Source: JBICIG01 sp043101605 (GTDB taxonomy: Bacteria > Planctomycetota > Phycisphaerae > Phycisphaerales > UBA1924). Taken from it: DNA of 64,000 bases. Each line of letters starts with the position of its first letter. Positions within the stretch are counted from its first letter, which is position 1. Made by a program: the position numbers and the translations under genes. The notes beneath the pieces are model-generated. The model saw nothing but the letters and a program-made list of their open reading frames with translations, did no database searches and was not told the DNA's origin. This document shows positions 25,001-32,579 of the stretch, in pieces. Where the stretch lies: contig JBICIG010000033.1 in NCBI GenBank assembly GCA_043101605.1, positions 1-64,000 of the forward strand. Direction: 5' to 3'.

Positions 25001-26695
25001 TCAGCGCGCCTGCCCGGTGGGGAGCCCTCGGCCGATCAGCATCCGCAATTCGCTCGAGCCGAGCCTCCACGCGACCGCGCCGTAGACCCCCGCCCCGCCC
25101 AGCGAGCAGATCCCCAGGCGGATCGCCCGGCTCGACCACGCCGCGTCCCCGGGCAGCACGAGCCATTGGGTCAGCAGCACCAGCGAGGTCATCGCCGCGA
25201 GCGCTCCGAGCGCCGGGGCGAACGCGACGAGCAATGGGCGATCGTCGTCGGCGTGGGCGGGCAGTCGCGCGCGCAGGATCCACCAGGCCCCGACGCACTG
25301 GGCGGCCGCGCTGATCGCCGTCGACCATGCCAGCCCCGCCTCACGCATCGGCCAGATGAGCACGAGGTTGAGCGACAGGTTGAGCGCGACGGCTCCGAGA
25401 GCGAGCTTCATCGGGGTGCGGGTGTCGCCCCGCGCGTAGAACGCGCGGGTCAGGACATGGTTGACCGAGTACGCCACGATGCCCAGCGAGTAACCGAGCA
25501 GCACGCTCGAAGCGCGCGCCAGCCCGTCGTCGGAGAAGCCCCCCATGCGGTCGGGCGAGCCCCCGCCGAAGACCACGCCGACGAGGTCGTCGCGGACGAG
25601 GATGAGCCCGACCATCGCGGGGATCGCGATGAACAGCGACAGCCGCAGAGAATCGCGCAGCGTGCGCACGAAACGGGCGGGCTCGCTCGCGTGCCGGCTG
25701 AGCAGGGGGAACGCGGCAGTCGCGACGGCGATGCCGAAGACGCCGAGCGGGAACTGGTACAAACGCTGGGTGTACCCGAGGATCGCGTTGGATCGCTCGT
25801 CGAGGGGGTAGTCAACGCCGGCGATCGTGGGCCCGAACCAGTTGGGCCACATCGCGATGATCGTGTCGAGCAGGGCGTTGAGCTGGATGGTCCCGAGCCC
25901 GATGACGACGGGGAGGAATCGGCGGAGCAGCCGACGCGACGCGTCACGCACCTCGCCCGGCGCCCAGGTCCAGCGGGAAAGCCCGCGCAGCGCACGCAGG
26001 CACCACGCGACCTGTCCGATGCCCGCGATCACCGCGGCGATCCCGATCGCGTACGCCGACGAGACGGGGTCGAGTCCGGGCCCGAAGAAGTGGAGCGAGG
26101 CGGCGGCGATCATCAGGATGTTCAGCAGGACCGGAGCCGCGGCGCTGGGCCCGAACCGCCCGTGCACCTGGAGCATCGCGCCGAGGATGGCGGCGATGCA
26201 GACCATCGGCATGAAGGGCAGCATCACCATGATCAGACGCAGAGACAGCGCACGGTCCGCGTCGGTCGGGGCCAGGAGGAGCACCGCGAGCAGGGCGACT
26301 TCGGCGAGGATCGTGATCGCGCCGGTGACGATCGCCAGCCCGACGATCGCGAGGGTCGCGAAGGCGTCGCGGCGGCGAGGGTCGTCGCGGTCGAGCGAGG
26401 CGTATTCGGGGAGGAACGCGGCGGCGAGGGCGCCCTCGCCGAAGAGCCGGCGGAAGAGGTTGGGGATCGCGAACGCGGCGGTGAAGGCGCTGCCCAGGGC
26501 GGTGTCGCCGAAGACCCGGACGGTCGTGAGATCCCGGGCGAGCCCGAGGACGCGGGAGAGGAGGGTCAGCCCGCCGAAGGTGCGCACACCGGCGGCGAGC
26601 TGGGCGCTCGAATCCCGAGCGGGGGGGGTGGGGGCGGCGGAAGCCGGGGCGGGTTGATCGGGATCGGGCCGCGGGCCCGGGGCGTGGTCGCTCAC
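25001..26695 (-). CDS. murJ: MurJ/MviN-type lipid II flippase
   Basis: A 564-residue multi-pass membrane protein of the MOP superfamily with about 14 predicted helices. Family signatures are the N-terminal GGLTLLSRVLGLARDLTTVR, AFAIPNLFRRLFGEGALAAA and FLPEYA, then NALLDTIIAMW, LYQFPLGVFGIAVATAAFP and TRAFYARGDTRTPMK. MurJ flips undecaprenyl-linked peptidoglycan precursor across the cytoplasmic membrane. A Pro/Ala-rich cytoplasmic leader of about 30 residues precedes the first helix. The start codon is GTG. Its presence is consistent with planctomycetes making peptidoglycan. It lies 43 nt downstream of the antiporter gene on the same strand. Confidence 0.95.
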   Translation of the reverse strand: MSDHAPGPRPDPDQPAPASAAPTPPARDSSAQLAAGVRTFGGLTLLSRVLGLARDLTTVRVFGDTALGSAFTAAFAIPNLFRRLFGEGALAAAFLPEYASLDRDDPRRRDAFATLAIVGLAIVTGAITILAEVALLAVLLLAPTDADRALSLRLIMVMLPFMPMVCIAAILGAMLQVHGRFGPSAAAPVLLNILMIAAASLHFFGPGLDPVSSAYAIGIAAVIAGIGQVAWCLRALRGLSRWTWAPGEVRDASRRLLRRFLPVVIGLGTIQLNALLDTIIAMWPNWFGPTIAGVDYPLDERSNAILGYTQRLYQFPLGVFGIAVATAAFPLLSRHASEPARFVRTLRDSLRLSLFIAIPAMVGLILVRDDLVGVVFGGGSPDRMGGFSDDGLARASSVLLGYSLGIVAYSVNHVLTRAFYARGDTRTPMKLALGAVALNLSLNLVLIWPMREAGLAWSTAISAAAQCVGAWWILRARLPAHADDDRPLLVAFAPALGALAAMTSLVLLTQWLVLPGDAAWSSRAIRLGICSLGGAGVYGAVAWRLGSSELRMLIGRGLPTGQAR

Positions 26696-26738
26696 GCGGG
26701 CAGGCTAGCACGCGCGAACGGAGCGGGTGGGTCGACGG

Positions 26739-28427
26739 TCAGCGGACGAAGATGAACCAGACGATCAGGAGGACCGGGAAGAGGATGACCAGGGCGCGGG
26801 CGAAGTAACCGAAGAACGAGGGCATGCGGAGCCCGGAGGACTCGGCGATGGCCTTGACCATGAAGTTGGGCCCGTTGCCGATGTAGGTCATCGCGCCGAA
26901 GAAGACGGCTCCGAGGCTGATCGCGACGAGGTCGTGGATGCCTGTGGAAGTGTCGAGGAAGGCGTGGACATTGTCGGGATTCAGGTCGAGGTCCTGGGCG
27001 GCGAAGGCGACCTGGAGGAAGTTGAGGTAGGTGGGCGCGTTGTCGAGGACGCCGCTGAGCAGCCCGGTGCCGAAGAAGAACTTGGTGGGCGAGTCGAGCC
27101 CGAGTTCGGCGCCGTGGCTGGCGAGGTAGCCAAGGGCGGGTGCCATCGTCGTGAAGATGCCGACGAAGAGGAGCCCGACCTCCTTGACGGGGAAGAAGTT
27201 GAACTCGTTGGCCTTGAGGTTTTCGCGGCTGGCGACGGCGTAGGCGCCGATCGCGACGAGGATCTGGAAGGTGGCGCCGAAGGGGAAGCCGCTGATTCCG
27301 AAGAAGCCCTTGAGCATGGGATCGATGAAGACGCCGAAGATGATCAGCCCCAGGGCGATGATCCCGCTCATGCCGCTGATGCGGACGCGGACGCGGTCGG
27401 GGTTGGCCAGTCGCTGGGGATTGTCGGCGTCGGCGAGGGATGCCTCGGGGGCGGCGGATTCGCCGCGACCGATGCGGGTGTCGATCGCGAAGAAGATCGC
27501 GAGCAGGAGGCCGATGCAGGTCGCCCACATGGGCCAGAGGTGGAGGAGGGTCCACTCGAAAGGGACGCCCTTGAGGAAGCCGAGGTAGAGCGGGGGGTCG
27601 CCGATGGGGGTGAGGGCGCCGCCGCAGTTCGAGACGATGAAGATGAACATCACGACATGGATGGGCTTGAGGCGGCCCTTGTTGACGCGCATGAAGGGAC
27701 GGATGAGGAGGACCGAAGCGCCCGTGGTGCCGACGATGTTGGCGATGACGGCGCCGATGGCGAGGATGACGGTGTTGACCACGGGCCGCCCGCGTCCCTG
27801 GACATCGATGTGGATGCCGCCCGAGGCGACGAACAGCCCGCCGATGAGCGCGATGAAGGAGTAGTACTCGAGCCCGACATGCGTCATCTGGTACTCGCCG
27901 TAGGTCATGCCGTGGGAGTACCCGGGCTGGCTGAAGCCGATGAGGTAGTACGCGAGGGTGATCCCGCCGAGGAAGAACGCGAAGTCCGGGAAGTGGTGGT
28001 GCCAGGCGCGTTCGTTGATGAATGGCATCAGCGCGATCGAGCCGAGCAGCAGGGCGAAGGGGATGACGAGCCAGAGGGGGATGGTGGGGGACGGGCCGTG
28101 GTGGTCGGCCGCGTGCGCGTCGTCGTGAGACTCGGCGTGTCCATCGGGCGTTTGGTCGCCCGGTTCGTGATGCGGGTCGTGGGGGACGGTCAGGCCCTGC
28201 AGGTCGAGTTCATCCCCGGCCGAGGCGATCTCGATCGGGCGGGGATGATCGGGCTCGGCGTGGTCGTTGGTGACCTGGACGCTGGCGTCCTCGGTGTGCG
28301 CGGCATCGGGGTACTGGGCGGGCGCCACCAGCGTGAGCACCCATCCGAGAAGCAACCCCGCGGCGAGGCTGATGACCCACATCAGAGGTCCCTGCGGGAG
28401 TCGGCTGTCGTGGTGGTCGTGACTCAT
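26739..28427 (-). CDS. NhaD-like sodium:proton antiporter (ion transporter superfamily) with His-rich loop
   Basis: A 562-residue membrane protein. After the first helix (MWVISLAAGLLLGWVLTLVA) there is a hydrophilic, His/Asp-rich segment (about residues 37-115) with clusters such as HDPHHEPGDQ and HDDAHAADHH. About ten helices of the NhaD/CitMHS type follow, with SNCGGALTPIGDPPLYLGFL and GVLDNAPTYLNFL, both typical of this group. The N-terminus (MSHDHHD) is also His-rich. NhaD exports Na+ or Li+ in exchange for H+, which suits a marine or saline habitat. The ATG at 28427 was preferred; the frame stays open to 28703. The His-rich loop could sense or bind metal or protons; that is inference. 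Confidence 0.88.
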   Translation of the reverse strand: MSHDHHDSRLPQGPLMWVISLAAGLLLGWVLTLVAPAQYPDAAHTEDASVQVTNDHAEPDHPRPIEIASAGDELDLQGLTVPHDPHHEPGDQTPDGHAESHDDAHAADHHGPSPTIPLWLVIPFALLLGSIALMPFINERAWHHHFPDFAFFLGGITLAYYLIGFSQPGYSHGMTYGEYQMTHVGLEYYSFIALIGGLFVASGGIHIDVQGRGRPVVNTVILAIGAVIANIVGTTGASVLLIRPFMRVNKGRLKPIHVVMFIFIVSNCGGALTPIGDPPLYLGFLKGVPFEWTLLHLWPMWATCIGLLLAIFFAIDTRIGRGESAAPEASLADADNPQRLANPDRVRVRISGMSGIIALGLIIFGVFIDPMLKGFFGISGFPFGATFQILVAIGAYAVASRENLKANEFNFFPVKEVGLLFVGIFTTMAPALGYLASHGAELGLDSPTKFFFGTGLLSGVLDNAPTYLNFLQVAFAAQDLDLNPDNVHAFLDTSTGIHDLVAISLGAVFFGAMTYIGNGPNFMVKAIAESSGLRMPSFFGYFARALVILFPVLLIVWFIFVR

Positions 28428-28564
28428 GGCGATCCCCGGATGCGGGCGTGAAACGGCTGGGCGTGGAAGGTCCCGCGGGTGTATCGGTTCACGGGGGGGC
28501 GGGCTGGATGTTGCGTTGCGGTGCGCGCGTTGGTTGCCCGTAGACGGCGCGTCGTGCTGGGAGT

Positions 28565-28954
28565 TCATGCCCCCGGATGAGGTCGGACTCGGCTCAGGAT
28601 GGCGGCTCCCGCCAGGGCGGCCGGTCCGGCGAGCGCGACACCGAGCAGGTTGGCCGCGAAGTCGTCGAGGGTGGTGACGCGCCCGACGAATTGTTGGGTC
28701 CATTCATCGGCCGCGGCGTAGCCCGCGGCGAGAATCATCGAAGCGGCGATCGCGCGCGGCTCTCTCCAAGGGCCGAACCACTCGGCGGCGATCGCGGCGA
28801 GCGTCCAGAGCCCGAAGACGCCCGCGTGGACGAACAGGTCCGGGCGGGGGACCGGGCCCTCGATCCGGAGTCCGGGCCAGTGGGTGAGGGTCGCGATCAC
28901 CGCCGCGTAAACAAAGAACGCCGTGCGGCGTGGGCCCCGGGCGAGCGGGTTCAC
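28565..28954 (-). CDS. VanZ-like membrane protein
   Basis: A 129-residue protein with four likely helices. It carries the VanZ signature: a D-E-x-x-Q-x-F-x-x-R motif (DEWTQQFVGRVTTLDDFAAN) between helices, followed by a short helix (LLGVALAGPAALAGAAILSR). VanZ-type proteins are often encoded in exosortase and exopolysaccharide loci, and this one follows such a locus. The GTG start overlaps the parA-like stop by 4 nt (GTGA), so it is translationally coupled. The specific role is unknown. Confidence 0.85.
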   Translation of the reverse strand: MNPLARGPRRTAFFVYAAVIATLTHWPGLRIEGPVPRPDLFVHAGVFGLWTLAAIAAEWFGPWREPRAIAASMILAAGYAAADEWTQQFVGRVTTLDDFAANLLGVALAGPAALAGAAILSRVRPHPGA

Positions 28955-30009
28955 CGCGGGCCCGCCGAGTCGTCTTCGGCCCGGGCGGCGGCCTGCGAGA
29001 CATCCATCACGCGGACCTCGGGCGGCTCGGGGCGATCGTCACTCGGTTCGGCGGGATGGCTCTCGACGGGTGCGGTCGCGGGGGCTTCGGGCTCGCCCTT
29101 GGCGGGCTCGTTGGCTTCGCGGTCGGCGGCTTCGTTCGCGGGGGGCGGTTCGGGGGCCGCGTGCGTCTCGGTTGAGACGGGAGCGTTCGCGGAGCGGTTC
29201 GCGAGCGTCTCGGCGAGCTTGCGATAGTCGGCCGCGCCGGGCGCCCAGGGCGCGTACTCGAAGATGGTCTGCCCGAAGCTCGGGCACTCGGCGAGCTTGA
29301 TGTTTCGGCGGACGGGCGGATCGAAGAGGACCGCATCGCGCCAGGGCACGGGCGTGTTCCGCTGCGAGTCGAAGAAGCTGTTGAGGTCGCCGACGACCTC
29401 CTGTGCGAGCGTGGTCTGCGCGTCGAACATGCAGAGGATGATGCCGGCGACCCGGAGGTCGGGGTTCACCTGCTTCGAGAGGGCGGCGATCGTCTCGAGG
29501 AGCTTGCCGACGCCCTGCAGGGCGAGGAACTGGGCCTGCATCGGGATGAGGACCTCGCTGGCCAGCGCGAGCCCGTTGATCGTCAGCAGCCCGAGCGAGG
29601 GCGGGCAGTCGAGGAGGATGAACTCGTAGCGGTCGGCGATCGGGGCGAGGGCGCGGGCGAGGCGGCGCTGGCGGTGCTCGAGGGACGCCAGTTCGGTCTC
29701 GGCGGCGGCGAGGTCGGTCTCGCTGGGGATCAGATCGAGTCCGGGGCGGACCTCGCGCACGGTGGCGTCGAGATCGATGTTCTCTTCGGGCTCGACGAGC
29801 AGGTCGTAGACCGAGGCTTCGACCTCGCCGGGGTCGACGCCCAGGTGCAGCGTGGCGTGGGCCTGCGGATCGAGATCGATGAGCAGGGTGCGTCGGCCGA
29901 GCTCGGCCAGGCCCGCGGCCAGATTGACGGTCGTGGTCGTCTTCCCGACGCCGCCCTTCTGGTTCATGAGGGCCACGACCCTCGGGCCACCTCCGTGTGA
30001 TCCGTGCAT
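28951..30009 (-). CDS. ParA/Soj-family ATPase with long acidic C-terminal tail, no ParB partner in view
   Basis: A 352-residue deviant Walker ATPase. It contains the ParA motif NQKGGVGKTTTTVNLAAGLA (Lys signature KGGVGKTT), the A' motif LLIDLDPQAHAT and the Walker B-type FILLDCPPSLGLLTIN. The first 265 residues are a normal Soj/ParA. The last 85 or so are low complexity, rich in Glu, Ala and Pro (PEPPPANEAADREANEPAK). No parB or parS-type repeats are visible. Its position between the sugar transferase and the VanZ gene suggests a role in spatial placement of the envelope or polysaccharide machinery, as for orphan ParA-like proteins. Chromosome segregation remains possible. Confidence 0.9.
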   Translation of the reverse strand: MHGSHGGGPRVVALMNQKGGVGKTTTTVNLAAGLAELGRRTLLIDLDPQAHATLHLGVDPGEVEASVYDLLVEPEENIDLDATVREVRPGLDLIPSETDLAAAETELASLEHRQRRLARALAPIADRYEFILLDCPPSLGLLTINGLALASEVLIPMQAQFLALQGVGKLLETIAALSKQVNPDLRVAGIILCMFDAQTTLAQEVVGDLNSFFDSQRNTPVPWRDAVLFDPPVRRNIKLAECPSFGQTIFEYAPWAPGAADYRKLAETLANRSANAPVSTETHAAPEPPPANEAADREANEPAKGEPEAPATAPVESHPAEPSDDRPEPPEVRVMDVSQAAARAEDDSAGPR

Positions 30010-30051
30010 GGGCGGAGTATACGGGTCGGCCCGGTTCCGGGCGGTGGGGGG

Positions 30052-31476
30052 TCAGTCGGCTCGGATGCTCTCGCCGAGAAGGACCTCGGGCCCGCGGGGG
30101 TCGGCGTGGGAGCCGTTGGCATCGGCGGGGCGGAAGGGCTCGGGCTTGGGAGCGGTGGCGGCTTCGAGCTGGGCGCGGCGGGCAATCTTGATCGCGGTCA
30201 CGATGATGTAGGACGCGAAGACGAACGCGATGGCGTAGGCGACCTTGGCTCGCCAGATGCTCATCGCGACGCCCACAGCGGCAAATACGGTGCCGATGCC
30301 GTAGAGCGCGAAGACCGCGCCCTTGACCCCCAGCGCCCGCTTGAGCATGTGGTGGAGGTGTTGATCGTCGGCGTCGGAGATGCTCTTGCCGGCGAGCTTG
30401 CGGCGGACGATCGCGAGGACGGTGTCGATGATGGGGATGGAGTAGATGACCAGCCCGGCGAGGACGAAGTTGGTGCGACCGGTGTCGCCGAGCGTCAGCA
30501 CGATGACGATGGTGGTGAAGCCGAGCAGGAGGGAGCCGCAGTCGCCCAGAAAGATCGAGGCGGGATTGAAGTTGTGCGGGAGGAACCCGAGGCACGCCCC
30601 GAGCAGCGCCATGCAGAGGACAATGCGCTGCCCGTCGCGCGGTCCGTCGTCCATGACCGCGAGCGAGAGGGCGATGATGAGCAGGCCGATGGCGGCGATC
30701 GCGGTGGTGCCGCTGAGCAGCCCGTCGAGTCCATCGATGAGGTTGGCGGCGTTGCACGCGCCGAGAACGAAGAGCGCGATGATCGCGGTTCCGGTCCAGT
30801 AGATGAGGTCGAAGGGGATGGTCGAGCTCATGAAGGGGAGCTCGAACGGGAGGGTGAGGTACCAGACGAGTTCCTCATTGCCGAGCATGGCGCCGAGGGT
30901 GGGGCGGAGCACGCCACCGGCGACCTGCACGCCGACATTCTCGATCGCCAGCGCGGCGGCGGCGACGAACATGCCCGCGATCTTGAGGCGCGGCAGGGTG
31001 CCCACGACATCGTCGATGAGCCCGAGGAGCATGATGACGGTCATGCCGAGCAGGATCGACAGGGGCACCGGGCGGGGGACCTCCATGCCGGGCTCGGTGT
31101 AGCCGGTCTCGTGGAAGGACACGAGCGACTGGCCGAAGTCGCCGAGCTTGGGCGCGAGGTAGCTGAGCAGGATCCCCGCCATGAGCCCGAGGAAGACCGC
31201 GACGCCGCCGAGATATGCAACGGGGCGGCGGTGGATCTTGCGGGGGTCGGAGGGGCGATCGACGATGCCGTGCTTGAGCGCCAGCCAGCGCATGACCGGC
31301 GTGGCGAGAAGCGTGACGACAAACGCGATCGCGAAGACGCCGACATACCCGTGGAAGATGTCCAGGCGGGTGGCGGGCTCGACGGCCGCGGCGGCCTGCT
31401 CGGCGATCGCGCCCGCATCGATCGGCGGATCGATCGTCGGCAGCGGGGTCTCGAACTGGAGCAGTGCGGGGATCAC
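30052..31476 (-). CDS. Polyprenyl-phosphate sugar-1-phosphate transferase (MraY/WecA/TagO family)
   Basis: A 474-residue multi-pass protein of glycosyltransferase family 4. Signatures are DxRKxH-type DPRKIHRRPVAYLGGVAVFL, the LLGLIDDVVGTLPRLK Asp-Asp motif, NAANLIDGLDGLLSGTTAIA, PASIFLGDCGSLLLGF, and the HIHH-like loop DADDQHLHHMLKRALG. It would load a sugar phosphate on undecaprenyl phosphate to begin a surface glycan. The tail after the last helix is about 50 hydrophilic residues. It is longer than WecA (about 360) because of the N-terminal 45 residues and this tail. The GTG at 31476 overlaps the epimerase stop by 4 nt. Given the neighbours, exopolysaccharide initiation is the likely role. 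Confidence 0.92.
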   Translation of the reverse strand: MIPALLQFETPLPTIDPPIDAGAIAEQAAAAVEPATRLDIFHGYVGVFAIAFVVTLLATPVMRWLALKHGIVDRPSDPRKIHRRPVAYLGGVAVFLGLMAGILLSYLAPKLGDFGQSLVSFHETGYTEPGMEVPRPVPLSILLGMTVIMLLGLIDDVVGTLPRLKIAGMFVAAAALAIENVGVQVAGGVLRPTLGAMLGNEELVWYLTLPFELPFMSSTIPFDLIYWTGTAIIALFVLGACNAANLIDGLDGLLSGTTAIAAIGLLIIALSLAVMDDGPRDGQRIVLCMALLGACLGFLPHNFNPASIFLGDCGSLLLGFTTIVIVLTLGDTGRTNFVLAGLVIYSIPIIDTVLAIVRRKLAGKSISDADDQHLHHMLKRALGVKGAVFALYGIGTVFAAVGVAMSIWRAKVAYAIAFVFASYIIVTAIKIARRAQLEAATAPKPEPFRPADANGSHADPRGPEVLLGESIRAD

Positions 31477-32534
31477 GAGGCTCGGGTGTCCTGGTGGGTC
31501 GTGCGGGGCTGGTCGTCGGCCGGATCGCCCGATGCGATCCAGTCGGCCAGGTCCCGGATCGTGTCTTCGAGGCGGATCTTCGGCTCGTATCCGATGGCGG
31601 TCCGGAGGCGGGTCAGGTCCGGGCGGCGCTGGCGGAGGTCCTCGAACCCCGAAGGGTACACCCGGTCGTAGGGCACGCGTGTGAGATCGGAACGAGAAGA
31701 AAGTGTTTCGATGACACGCCGGGCCAGGTCGGCGATGGTGATCGGCTCGTCCGACCCGACATTGAACACCCGCCCGTGACAGGCGGGATCGCGGAGCAGG
31801 GCCGGCAGCGCGAGGGTGACATCGCGGACATCGGCAAAGCAGCGGGACTGCTCCCCGTCGCCGTGCACCTCCAGCGGCTGGTCTCGCATCGCGGCGGCGA
31901 CGAACCTCGGCAGCACCATGCCGTAGCGCCCGACCTGGCGGGGCCCAACGGTGTTGAAGAACCGTGCGACGACGCAGGGGAGCCCGGAACGATCGGCGTG
32001 GGCGAGGGCGAGGAACTCGTCGATCGCCTTGCTGCACGCGTACGACCAGCGGGTGACGGTGGTGGGCCCGTAGACGACATCGTCGTCCTCGGAGAACGGC
32101 TGCTTGTCGCTCTTGCCGTAGACCTCGGAACTCGACGCGATGAGCGTGCGGGGCATCGCGTGGCGCGTGCCGTGGTCGAGCGCGTAGCGCAGGAGGGCGG
32201 CGGTCTGCCCGACATTGATCTCGATGGAGCCAACGGGGTCGTCCATGACGCGCTTGACGCCCACGGCGGCGGCGAGGTGGTAGATCTCGTCGAAGCGTTC
32301 GCCGGGCCCGAAGGCGCGAAGCGCCTGCTCGCAATCGGCCTCGATGAAGCGGAGGCGCGGGTGCTCGGGCGGGAGGTTCTCGCGTCGCCCGGTCGAGAGA
32401 TCGTCGATGACGGTGACCGCGCTGCCCGTTGCGAGGAGGTGATCGACCAGGTGGGAGCCGATGAACCCCGCCCCGCCGGTGACGAGCGCACGATTGGTGT
32501 CGCTCGGGCTCTGGTTGGAGGGCGTCTGGCTCAC
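31473..32534 (-). CDS. NAD-dependent nucleotide-sugar epimerase/dehydratase (extended SDR)
   Basis: A 353-residue extended SDR. It has the N-terminal NAD-binding motif TGGAGFIGSHLVDHLL, DDLSTGRREN, HLAAAVGVKRVMDDP, SSSEVYGKS, the catalytic Tyr-x-x-x-Lys in SYACSKAIDEFLALAH, and ARFFNTVGPRQ. These fit UDP-glucuronate decarboxylase/UDP-glucose 4-epimerase relatives. The VMDDP and GPRQ strings slightly favour the UXS/GDP-mannose dehydratase side. The product would supply an activated sugar for the exopolysaccharide. The start is GTG at 32534. It is coupled to the following transferase gene by GTGA overlap. Confidence 0.9.
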   Translation of the reverse strand: MSQTPSNQSPSDTNRALVTGGAGFIGSHLVDHLLATGSAVTVIDDLSTGRRENLPPEHPRLRFIEADCEQALRAFGPGERFDEIYHLAAAVGVKRVMDDPVGSIEINVGQTAALLRYALDHGTRHAMPRTLIASSSEVYGKSDKQPFSEDDDVVYGPTTVTRWSYACSKAIDEFLALAHADRSGLPCVVARFFNTVGPRQVGRYGMVLPRFVAAAMRDQPLEVHGDGEQSRCFADVRDVTLALPALLRDPACHGRVFNVGSDEPITIADLARRVIETLSSRSDLTRVPYDRVYPSGFEDLRQRRPDLTRLRTAIGYEPKIRLEDTIRDLADWIASGDPADDQPRTTHQDTRAS

Positions 32535-32579
32535 GATCTCGAACGCTCCCGGGGAGGCGGTAGGGGGGTCCCGGGCCGA

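Noticed and set aside
24200..26755. 851-codon plus-strand frame opposite murJ
   Set aside because: Composition is Asp/Arg/Glu-rich and typical of an antisense shadow. MurJ on the minus strand has full family motifs.
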